Of a stretch of DNA of 5,039 bases, positions 1 to 5,039 are shown in pieces. Each line of letters begins with the position of its first letter. Position 1 is the first letter of the stretch. Made by a program: the position numbers and the translations under genes. Where the stretch lies: the NCBI GenBank assembly GCA_020252385.1, contig JADCDC010000338.1, forward strand, positions 1 to 5,039, read 5' to 3'. Source of the stretch: Aestuariivirga sp. Its GTDB lineage: Bacteria > Pseudomonadota > Alphaproteobacteria > Rhizobiales > Aestuariivirgaceae. The notes below the pieces were generated by a model, which was given only the letters and a program-made list of their open reading frames with translations, searched no databases and was not told the origin of the DNA.

Positions 1-27
1 CAGGGAGAACGGCAGGGATTGTGACAT
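1..27 (-). CDS. cysT: Start of next sulfate ABC transporter gene, probably permease CysT (partial)
   Basis: On the minus strand an ATG (27-25) overlaps the TGA stop of the sulfate-binding protein gene (29-27) by one base, as TGATG. From it nine sense codons run to the window edge and read MSQSLPFSL. Overlapping stop/start pairs of this kind are typical of translationally coupled operon genes. In known sulfate transport operons the gene after the binding protein is usually the membrane permease CysT (CysU), followed by CysW and the ATPase CysA. Nine residues cannot identify a family, so the name rests on position only. No strong ribosome binding site is visible inside the end of the upstream gene, which fits coupling. 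It could instead be a chance ATG. Confidence 0.5.
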
Positions 28-1052
28 CAGTTGGTCGGCTTGTAGATCTGGTCGAACACGCCGCCGTCGGCGAAGTGGGTCTTCTGCGCGTTGGCCCAGC
101 CGCCGAAGTCCTTGTCGATCGACACGAGGTCGAGCTTGGGGAAGCGGGCGAGATCGGCGGGGTCGGCGGCCGACGGGTCGACCGGGCGGAAGAAGTGCCT
201 GGCGGCGAGCTTCTGTCCGGCGGGCGAATAGAGGAAGTTCAGGTAGGCCTGGGCCGCTTCGAGGTTGCCCTTGGCCTTGGCATTGCCCTCGATCACGGCG
301 ACCGGCGGTTCGGCGAGGATCGAGAGCGAGGGAACGACGATCTCGAAATTGTCGGCGCCGAATTCCTTCTGGACGAGGAAGGCCTCGTTCTCCCAGCTGA
401 TGAACACGTCGCCGATGCCACGCTGCGCGAAGGTGGTGGTGGAGCCGCGGGCACCCGTGTCGAGTACGGGGACGTTGCGGTAGAGATCCCCGATCCAGGT
501 CTTGATCTTCGCCTCGTCACCGCCCAGCGCCTTCGCCGCATAGGCCCAGGCCGCGAGATAGTTCCAGCGGGCACCGCCTGAGGTCTTGGGATTGGGCGTG
601 ATCACCTGGACACCCTCCTTCACGAGGTCGCCCCAGTCCTTGATGCCCTTGGGATTGCCCTTCCGCACGATGAACACGATGGTCGAGGTGTAGGGAGCCG
701 AGTTGTGCGGCAGCTTGCTGGCCCAGTCCTTGGGCAGCTTGTCGGTGTTCTTGGCGATCTGGTCGATGTCGCCCGCCAGCGCCAGCGTCACCACATCGGC
801 GTCGAGACCGTCGATCACCGCGCGGGCCTGCTTGCCGGAGCCGCCGTGCGACTGGTTGATGGTGATCGTCTCACCCGTCTTCGCCTTCCAGTCGGCCGCG
901 AACAGCTCATTGAATTCCTTGTAGAATTCCCGCGTCGGGTCATAGGACACGTTGAGCAGGGTCTTGTCTGCCAGCGCCAGGGTGGTGGTGCCCGCCAGCA
1001 CGAGGATGGCAGCAGCGCCTGAAATCAGGCTGCGGCGAAGGTGATCGAGCAT
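27..1052 (-). CDS. sbp: Periplasmic sulfate-binding protein of the sulfate ABC transporter
   Basis: This 341-residue protein captures sulfate (possibly also thiosulfate) in the periplasm and hands it to the CysTWA ABC importer for assimilatory sulfur metabolism. Residues 1-28 form a Sec signal peptide: Arg6-Arg7, a hydrophobic stretch at about 9-27, and a likely cleavage after LALA at Ala28. The mature chain opens with LLNVSYDPTREFYKEFN (32-48), then the sulfate-binding signature NQSHGGSGKQARAV (66-79) and the second signature NPKTSGGARWNY (154-165). GARGSTTTF (200-208) and the C-terminal FGGWANAQKTHFADGG and FDQIYKP are also standard for the family. Length and sequence follow E. coli Sbp (329 residues) closely. 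The start is supported by AGGAGA at 1065-1060, 7 bases before the ATG. It lies 102 bases downstream of an Rrf2 regulator and overlaps the next gene. Sbp and CysP cannot be separated with certainty by eye. Confidence 0.95.
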   Translation of the reverse strand: MLDHLRRSLISGAAAILVLAGTTTLALADKTLLNVSYDPTREFYKEFNELFAADWKAKTGETITINQSHGGSGKQARAVIDGLDADVVTLALAGDIDQIAKNTDKLPKDWASKLPHNSAPYTSTIVFIVRKGNPKGIKDWGDLVKEGVQVITPNPKTSGGARWNYLAAWAYAAKALGGDEAKIKTWIGDLYRNVPVLDTGARGSTTTFAQRGIGDVFISWENEAFLVQKEFGADNFEIVVPSLSILAEPPVAVIEGNAKAKGNLEAAQAYLNFLYSPAGQKLAARHFFRPVDPSAADPADLARFPKLDLVSIDKDFGGWANAQKTHFADGGVFDQIYKPTN

Positions 1053-1075
1053 GTTGGTCTCTCCTATCTATAGTG

Positions 1076-1109
1076 TTCCTACATACTCCACGGAATCAGT
1101 AGGGAATCA
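1076..1109. promoter_or_regulatory. Candidate operator upstream of sbp: 11-base-period direct repeat with overlapping dyad
   Basis: In the 102-base gap before sbp the heptamer GGAATCA occurs twice, at 1092-1098 and 1103-1109, exactly 11 bases apart, so both copies face the same side of the helix. GTAG sits between them. An inverted pair, CCTAC (1078-1082) and GTAGG (1099-1103), overlaps the first spacer. On the minus strand the distal copy forms part of TTGATT (1110-1105), which could serve as a -35 element; a convincing -10 about 17 bases further on is not obvious. Spaced repeats just upstream of a nutrient-uptake gene suggest a regulator site, with the adjacent Rrf2 protein the natural candidate. 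Function is inferred only. Confidence 0.4.
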
Positions 1110-1154
1110 AGGCCCGAAATGACCTGAACCCTTTAGTTCTTCTCAAGCGAGGAT

Positions 1155-1622
1155 TTAGGAGGCGCTGGGCAGCGGTTCCTGCACGGCGGCGCCGTGCGGC
1201 GTGGCGTCCGACTGGCGCATCACCTCGGCCAGCGACAGCCGTTCGAGCTTCTCCAGATAGTCCCTATAAGCGCTGTCGAAGGCGAGGCGCAGTTCGCAGC
1301 TTGCCTCGTCCCGGCAATCCTCGCAGCGCCGGTAGGCGGTGCGGGACAGGCAGGGAAGCGGCGCGATCGGCCCGTCCACGGCGCGCAACATCGGTCCGAT
1401 GAAGATCTTGTCCGCCGGCTTCAGGAGCTCATAGCCGCCATCGCGCCCGCGGCGGCTGGTGATATAGCCCGCGGCCTTGAGCGACAGCAGGATCTGTTCC
1501 AGGAACTTCCGGGGCAGCTTTTCCTGCTCGCACAGCTGCCTGATCTGCAGACCTTCACCGGGCTTGGCCCGGGCAAGGGCCACAACCGCCTTGAAGGCAT
1601 AACGGGCACGCTGGGAAATCAT
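1155..1622 (-). CDS. Rrf2-family transcriptional regulator with possible Fe-S cysteine cluster
   Basis: This is a 155-residue DNA-binding regulator of the Rrf2 family (IscR, NsrR, RirA, CymR). The N-terminus MISQRARYAFKAVVALA is the family's usual opening and fixes the start. A winged helix-turn-helix spans about 1-68, with the recognition region PRKFLEQILLSLKAAGYI (37-54) and the wing SRRGRDGGYELLKP (56-69). Cysteines lie at 91, 100, 103 and 109, in the segment where Fe-S members hold their ligands, but the spacing (C-x8-C-x2-C-x5-C) differs from IscR (C-x5-C-x5-C) and RirA. The tail (about 140-155) looks disordered. Being the next gene upstream of sbp on the same strand suggests control of sulfate uptake, as CymR controls sulfur genes in Firmicutes; this is inference. 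A GGAG abuts the ATG with no spacing, too close for a normal ribosome binding site. No ATG, GTG or TTG lies in frame within about 35 bases upstream. Confidence 0.9.
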   Translation of the reverse strand: MISQRARYAFKAVVALARAKPGEGLQIRQLCEQEKLPRKFLEQILLSLKAAGYITSRRGRDGGYELLKPADKIFIGPMLRAVDGPIAPLPCLSRTAYRRCEDCRDEASCELRLAFDSAYRDYLEKLERLSLAEVMRQSDATPHGAAVQEPLPSAS

Positions 1623-1630
1623 CTCCAGAG

Positions 1631-1659
1631 AGATAATCGTGTTAATGGGGTATTTGCAA
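1631..1659 (-). promoter_or_regulatory. Candidate promoter of the Rrf2 regulator gene
   Basis: On the minus strand TTGCAA (1659-1654, four of six matches to TTGACA) is followed by exactly 17 bases and TTATCT (1636-1631), a weak -10 (three of six). The stretch is markedly richer in A and T than its surroundings. Transcription from here would begin near 1625-1623, only 0-3 bases before the ATG at 1622. On the plus strand GATAAT (1632-1637, five of six matches to TATAAT) overlaps the same bases and could be a -10 for guaB, but no good -35 stands in front of it. Both are consensus matches by eye. Confidence 0.35.
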
Positions 1660-1678
1660 GGCCGGGCCTTGCCCCGGC
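1656..1678. repeat. Perfect 17-base palindrome with overlapping alternative hairpin
   Basis: GCAAGGCC (1656-1663), a central G, and GGCCTTGC (1665-1672) form a perfect odd palindrome. A second, mutually exclusive stem pairs GCCGGG (1661-1666) with CCCGGC (1673-1678) around CCTTGC. The palindrome overlaps four bases of the candidate -35 of the Rrf2 gene and would lie in the guaB 5' leader if guaB transcription starts upstream of it. It may be a protein-binding operator or a leader hairpin. No U-run follows the palindrome or the alternative stem on either strand, so it does not look like an intrinsic terminator. Confidence 0.45.
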
Positions 1679-1731
1679 TGTCGCGGCGGTGTTAAGGACG
1701 GTCGCCAATCTTCCCCCGAGTCTCCGCCTTC

Positions 1732-1737
1732 GAGAGG
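1732..1737 (+). promoter_or_regulatory. Ribosome binding site of guaB
   Basis: GAGAGG stands 7 bases before the ATG at 1745. It is a good purine-rich match to the Shine-Dalgarno consensus and supports this start over the overlapping ATG at 1738 in another frame. Confidence 0.7.
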
Positions 1738-1744
1738 TTGGCCC

Positions 1745-3211
1745 ATGCCGCGCCAGATCCCAGAATATCTTACCTTCGACGACGTGCTGATGAAGCCCGG
1801 CGCGTCATCCGTCCTGCCTGCCCAGGTCAGGACGGCGACCAGGCTCACCCGCTCGCTCAAGCTGTCGATCCCCATCATTTCCGCCGCCATGGATACGGTC
1901 ACCGAGGCGCGTCTGGCGATCGCCATGGCGCAGGCCGGGGGGCTCGGCATCATCCACAAGAACCTCGAGCCCCACGAGCAGGCCGAGCATGTGCGCCAGG
2001 TGAAGCGCTTCGAATCGGGCATGGTGGTGAACCCCATCACCATCGCCCCCGATGCCACGCTGGGCGATGTGCTGAAGCTTAAAGAGAGGCATAAGATCTC
2101 CGGCATTCCCGTGGTCGATGCCACGGGCCGCCTCGCCGGCATCATCACCAACCGCGACGTGCGCTTCGCCACCGATCTCTCGATGAAGGTGGCCGACCTG
2201 ATGACCAACCAGAACCTCGTGACCGTCAAGGCCGGTGTTGACCGCGACGAGGCCAAGCGCCTGCTGCACAAGTACCGGATCGAGAAGCTGATCGTGGTCG
2301 ACGACGACTACAAGTGCGTCGGGCTGATCACGGTGAACGACATGGAGAAGGCGGCCGACCATCCGCTGGCCGCCAAGGACGAACATGAGCGCCTGCTGGT
2401 GGGTGCGGCCACCGGCACGGGTGACGCTGGCTTCGAGCGCGCCGAGATGCTGATCGATGCGGGCGTCGACCTGATCGTCGTCGATACCGCGCATGGCCAT
2501 TCGGAGAATGTCATCAACCAGGTGACGCGCCTCAAGAAGATCTCGAACAAGGTGCAGATCGTGGCTGGCAACGTCGCCACGGCGGAAGCAGTGAAGGCGC
2601 TGATCGGCGCAGGCGCCGATGCGGTGAAGATCGGCATCGGCCCGGGCTCGATCTGCACCACCCGCGTCGTTGCGGGTGTGGGCGTGCCGCAGCTCTCCGC
2701 CATCATGGAATCGGCGGAGGAAGGGGCACGGCATGATGTGCCGGTCATCGCCGACGGCGGCATCAAGCTCTCGGGCGATCTCGCCAAGGCGCTGGCGGCA
2801 GGCGCCGAAGTGGCGATGATCGGCTCGCTGCTGGCCGGCACGGATGAGAGCCCGGGCGAGGTCTATCTCTACAACGGCCGGAGCTACAAGGCCTACCGCG
2901 GCATGGGCTCGGTGGGCGCCATGGCCAGGGGCTCGGCCGACCGCTACTTCCAGCAGGAGGTGAAGGACAATCTGAAGCTCGTGCCCGAAGGCATCGAGGG
3001 CCAGGTGCCCTACAAGGGCCCGGCCAGCGCGGTGCTGCACCAGCTGGTGGGGGGCTTGCGCGCCGCCATGGGCTATGTCGGCGCGGCCGACCTCGCCGAA
3101 CTCCGCGACAAGGCGCAGTTCATCCGCATCACCTCCGCCGGCATGCGCGAAAGCCATGTGCACGACGTCATGATCACGCGCGAGGCGCCCAACTACCAGC
3201 GCCAGGGCTGA
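1745..3211 (+). CDS. guaB: Inosine-5'-monophosphate dehydrogenase (IMPDH)
   Basis: This cytoplasmic enzyme oxidises IMP to XMP with NAD+, the first committed and rate-limiting step toward GMP. The 488-residue product has the full bacterial architecture: an N-terminal barrel part beginning with LTFDDVLMKPG (9-19), a Bateman module of two CBS domains inserted at about 93-205, and the rest of the (beta/alpha)8 barrel. VVDTAHGHS (245-253) carries Asp247. GIGPGSICTTR holds the catalytic Cys304, which forms the covalent IMP adduct. The flap GSADRYFQQ contains the catalytic Arg400-Tyr401 pair, and YRGMGSVGAM precedes it. These positions sit one residue below those of E. coli GuaB (Cys305, Arg401-Tyr402), so the protein is intact. 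The CBS pair normally mediates purine-nucleotide control of activity. It heads a three-gene cluster, with the next gene 5 bases downstream, and diverges from the Rrf2 gene. Confidence 0.98.
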   Translation: MPRQIPEYLTFDDVLMKPGASSVLPAQVRTATRLTRSLKLSIPIISAAMDTVTEARLAIAMAQAGGLGIIHKNLEPHEQAEHVRQVKRFESGMVVNPITIAPDATLGDVLKLKERHKISGIPVVDATGRLAGIITNRDVRFATDLSMKVADLMTNQNLVTVKAGVDRDEAKRLLHKYRIEKLIVVDDDYKCVGLITVNDMEKAADHPLAAKDEHERLLVGAATGTGDAGFERAEMLIDAGVDLIVVDTAHGHSENVINQVTRLKKISNKVQIVAGNVATAEAVKALIGAGADAVKIGIGPGSICTTRVVAGVGVPQLSAIMESAEEGARHDVPVIADGGIKLSGDLAKALAAGAEVAMIGSLLAGTDESPGEVYLYNGRSYKAYRGMGSVGAMARGSADRYFQQEVKDNLKLVPEGIEGQVPYKGPASAVLHQLVGGLRAAMGYVGAADLAELRDKAQFIRITSAGMRESHVHDVMITREAPNYQRQG

Positions 3212-3216
3212 GCTTC

Positions 3217-3642
3217 ATGACCATCGTCCATTGGCTGCTGCTGCCCGCCTTCCTCCATGTCGGATTGGTCTATGTGCTGGCCGTCCTGATGGGGGCCGCG
3301 AAGCAGCGCGCGGCGCGTTCGGGTGCCGTGAAGCTCGCCGACGTCGCGCTCGACAATGCGGGCTGGCCAGAGGACGTCCGCAAGCTCAACAACAATTACA
3401 ACAACCAGTTCGAGCTGCCGCTGTTTTTCTACGCCATCCTGCCGCTGCTCATCGTGCTGGCGAAGGTGGACTGGCTGCAGGTTGCGCTGGCCTGGGCCTT
3501 CCTCGCAGGCCGCATCCTGCACAGCGTGGTCCACACCGGCTCGAACGTCGTCACGCGCCGCGGCCTCGCCTTCCTGGTGGGCTTCTTCGCCGTGGGCCTG
3601 ATGTGGGCGTGGTTCGGCCTCCGCCTCTTCGTGATCGGATAG
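3217..3642 (+). CDS. MAPEG-family integral membrane protein, small
   Basis: This 141-residue protein has four predicted membrane helices at about 4-26, 66-82, 84-103 and 116-139, the layout of the MAPEG family (membrane-associated proteins in eicosanoid and glutathione metabolism). Family features include the Asn-rich start of helix 2, NNNYNNQFELPLFFYAI (58-74), where other members have polar ENxxE-like residues, and GRILHSVVHTGSNVVTRR (98-115) with conserved Arg, His and Asn before helix 4. Eukaryotic members are glutathione transferases or peroxidases; bacterial ones like this are mostly uncharacterised, so no reaction is assigned. It starts 5 bases after the guaB stop, with AGGG (3204-3207) inside the end of guaB as a modest ribosome binding site, and ends 3 bases before rsmB. 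Co-expression with both is therefore likely. Confidence 0.85.
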   Translation: MTIVHWLLLPAFLHVGLVYVLAVLMGAAKQRAARSGAVKLADVALDNAGWPEDVRKLNNNYNNQFELPLFFYAILPLLIVLAKVDWLQVALAWAFLAGRILHSVVHTGSNVVTRRGLAFLVGFFAVGLMWAWFGLRLFVIG

Positions 3643-3645
3643 TCC

Positions 3646-4932
3646 ATGCGCCTTGCAGGCCGCGTCTCCGCGGCGATCGACGTCCTCAGCGATATCTTCG
3701 AGCGCCACCGGCCGGCCTCGGAGGCGCTCAAGGACTGGGGCAAGGCGCACCGGTTCGCAGGCTCGACCGACCGCCATGCCATTGGCACGCTGGTCTATGA
3801 CGTGCTCCGCCGCAGGAACTCGCTGTCGTTCCGCATGGGCGAGGGCACCCCGCGCGCCCTGGCGCTGGCCGGCCTCCGCGATGTGTGGGGATTGTCGGCT
3901 GATGTCATCGCCGCCCTGGCCGAGGAACAGCACGGCCCCGGCGCGCTGACGGCGGATGAGCAGGCCGCACTGGCGCGCGATCTCGCCGCCATGCCGCTCC
4001 ATGCGCGGGCCGATGTGCCCGAATGGCTTTTGCCATCCTACGAGCGGGCCTTCGGCGCGCGACTGGCGGAGGAGGGCGCGGCGCTGGCCTCGCGCGCACC
4101 CGTTGATCTCCGCGTCAACACGCTGAAGGCCACCCGCCCGCAGGTCATCGAAGCACTCGCCCGCTTCGGCGCTGTGGAGGGACCGTGGTCCCCGCTCGCC
4201 GTCCGCATTCCCGCGGCGGGGCCTGACGCGCGCAACGCCAATGTGGAGGCCGAGCCCGCGCATGGCATGGGCTGGTTCGAGGTGCAGGACGCAGGCTCTC
4301 AGCTGGCCGCCCTTATCTCTGGCGCTGCTCCGGGCATAAGCGTTGCCGACATCTGCGCCGGTGCCGGCGGCAAGACGCTGGCGCTCGCAGCCTTGATGCA
4401 GAATGAGGGCAGGCTCCTCGCCCATGACCTCGACCGCTTCCGCCTGCGGCCCATCTTCGAGCGCCTGACGCGGGCCGGGGTGACGAATTGCGAGGTGATC
4501 TCGGCCCAGGACAAGGGCAAGCTCGATGCCGCCGGCCCCTTCGACTGCGTCGTCATCGACGCGCCGTGCTCCGGCTCAGGCTCCTGGCGCAGGAAGCCCG
4601 ACGCCAAGTGGCGGCTGACCAGAAAGCAGCTCGACCAGCGGATCAAGGACCAGGACTCGGTGCTGGAGAAGGGATACGCGCTGGCGAAGCCCGGCGGCAC
4701 CATCCTCTACATCACCTGCTCCGTGCTGCCGGAAGAGAACACGGACCAGGTCGCCGCCTTCCTCGCGCGGCATCCCGATGTGCGGATCGTTCCGTACAGG
4801 GAGCAATGGCGGAACACCATCGGCGGCGATGCACCGGATTCGGCCGATGGATCTCCCGACACGCTCCTGCTCACGCCTGCGCAGCATGACACGGACGGCT
4901 TCTTCGTGGCGGTGATGCAGAAGCTGACCTGA
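3646..4932 (+). CDS. rsmB: 16S rRNA (cytosine-5)-methyltransferase, RsmB/NOP family
   Basis: This 428-residue S-adenosylmethionine-dependent enzyme is expected to make m5C in 16S rRNA (C967 in E. coli numbering). Residues 1 to about 125 form a NusB-like RNA-binding domain, including DRHAIGTLVYDVLRRRN (42-58). The Rossmann-fold catalytic domain begins with DLRVNTLKA (154-162) and FEVQDAGSQL (211-220). SAM motif I is DICAGAGGKTLALA (235-248), with acidic Asp261/Asp263 in the following strand. Motif IV, DAPCSGSGSWRRKPD (305-319), holds Cys308, which releases the product. Motif VI, YITCSVLPEEN (355-365), holds the nucleophile Cys358. The end DGFFVAVMQK is standard. Length equals E. coli RsmB (429). 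The start lies 3 bases after the MAPEG stop without a strong ribosome binding site of its own, suggesting translational coupling. Site specificity cannot be proven from sequence; another m5C RNA target within the RsmB/NOP family is possible. Confidence 0.92.
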   Translation: MRLAGRVSAAIDVLSDIFERHRPASEALKDWGKAHRFAGSTDRHAIGTLVYDVLRRRNSLSFRMGEGTPRALALAGLRDVWGLSADVIAALAEEQHGPGALTADEQAALARDLAAMPLHARADVPEWLLPSYERAFGARLAEEGAALASRAPVDLRVNTLKATRPQVIEALARFGAVEGPWSPLAVRIPAAGPDARNANVEAEPAHGMGWFEVQDAGSQLAALISGAAPGISVADICAGAGGKTLALAALMQNEGRLLAHDLDRFRLRPIFERLTRAGVTNCEVISAQDKGKLDAAGPFDCVVIDAPCSGSGSWRRKPDAKWRLTRKQLDQRIKDQDSVLEKGYALAKPGGTILYITCSVLPEENTDQVAAFLARHPDVRIVPYREQWRNTIGGDAPDSADGSPDTLLLTPAQHDTDGFFVAVMQKLT

Positions 4933-4952
4933 TGACCGTCTTCAGTTATTGT

Positions 4953-4982
4953 CCGTCATCCCGGCTTTCGCCGGGGTGACGG
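4953..4982. repeat. Extragenic palindromic (REP-like) hairpin after rsmB
   Basis: CCGTCATCCCGGC (4953-4965) and GCCGGGGTGACGG (4970-4982) form a 13-bp stem with a single G-T wobble around a four-base loop, TTTC. Read from the minus strand the loop is GAAA closed by C-G, a stable GNRA tetraloop. Short palindromes of this kind (GTCATCCCGGC...) recur between genes in many alphaproteobacterial genomes, from general knowledge. It lies 20 bases after the rsmB stop. No U-run follows on either strand, so it is not a classical intrinsic terminator, though it could protect the 3' end of the mRNA or help termination. Confidence 0.7.
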
Positions 4983-5039
4983 TCAATTCAGGCGTCACCT
5001 CCTCACCATAAATCTCGCCATCGCCCGCAGTGTCTCCTC
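4983..5039. other. Right edge: no confident gene; possible 3' end of a convergent gene
   Basis: This tail is too short for gene calling. Two minus-strand frames stay open from the window edge. One ends with TGA at 4997-4995 and reads EETLRAMARFMVRR. The other passes through the hairpin to a TGA at 4944-4942 and contains VTPAKAGMTD, the phrase such palindromes encode when read through. Either could be the C-terminus of a gene converging on rsmB, which would fit a hairpin lying between converging genes. On the plus strand no gene start with a ribosome binding site is visible. Confidence 0.2.

Noticed and set aside
21..581. 186-codon plus-strand frame opposite sbp
   Set aside because: It is a shadow of the sbp coding frame; Val/Gly/Glu/Arg-rich with no recognisable motif.
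1064..1071. TATAGAT upstream of sbp as a -10 promoter element
   Set aside because: Transcription from it would start inside the sbp ribosome binding site AGGAGA, and no -35 match lies at the right distance. It is more likely spacer next to the ribosome binding site.
1194..1790. 198-codon plus-strand frame running from opposite the Rrf2 gene into guaB
   Set aside because: It overlaps two well-supported genes and its sequence has no family character.
1805..3163. 452-codon open frame antisense to guaB
   Set aside because: It lies wholly opposite an intact, conserved guaB. Its His/Arg/Ala/Gly-rich composition is what the opposite strand of GC-rich coding DNA produces, and it matches no family I recognise.
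3388..3413. AAC-rich stretch in the MAPEG gene as a microsatellite
   Set aside because: It encodes the family's Asn-rich segment at the start of helix 2 and is interrupted by other codons; protein constraint explains it.
3193..4425. 410-codon open frame antisense to the MAPEG gene and rsmB
   Set aside because: It spans two real genes on the other strand, has a low-complexity Arg/Ala/Glu/Gln composition, and shows no domain or ribosome binding site.
4932..4979. 15-codon frame starting at TGATG on the rsmB stop
   Set aside because: The overlap looks like coupling, but the frame ends inside the palindromic hairpin after 15 codons and has no conserved feature.

Overview
The window is a GC-rich, densely coded stretch of bacterial chromosome. 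The protein sequences and the guaB - MAPEG - rsmB gene order point to an alphaproteobacterium, probably of the Hyphomicrobiales (Rhizobiales) type. That placement rests on protein flavour and gene order, not on a marker gene, so it is an inference. I see no rRNA, tRNA, CRISPR array, insertion sequence or phage gene.

Left part (1-1622, minus strand): a sulfate-uptake locus read leftward. It runs from an Rrf2-family regulator with a possible iron-sulfur cysteine cluster (1155-1622), across a 102-base gap, to a periplasmic sulfate-binding protein (27-1052). The stop codon of that gene overlaps, as TGATG, the apparent start of the next transporter gene (1-27, probably the permease cysT, cut by the window edge). 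The gap holds an 11-base-period direct repeat that is a good candidate operator.

Middle (1623-1744): a divergent intergenic region between the regulator and guaB. It holds a promoter-like element for the regulator that would give an almost leaderless mRNA, a perfect GC-rich palindrome, and the guaB ribosome binding site.

Right part (1745-4932, plus strand): a tightly packed three-gene cluster of guaB (IMP dehydrogenase, first committed step to GMP), a small four-helix MAPEG-family membrane protein, and an RsmB-type 16S rRNA cytosine-5 methyltransferase. Gaps of 5 and 3 bases imply co-transcription and probably translational coupling. After it comes a 13-bp hairpin of the extragenic-repeat type and about 57 bases with no confident gene.

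By content this is mostly ordinary housekeeping and nutrient-uptake sequence. No undescribed multi-gene system is evident. The points most worth a second look are the Rrf2 regulator beside sulfate uptake with unusual cysteine spacing, the candidate operator repeat, the near-leaderless start of the regulator, and the fixed pairing of a membrane protein with guaB and rsmB.
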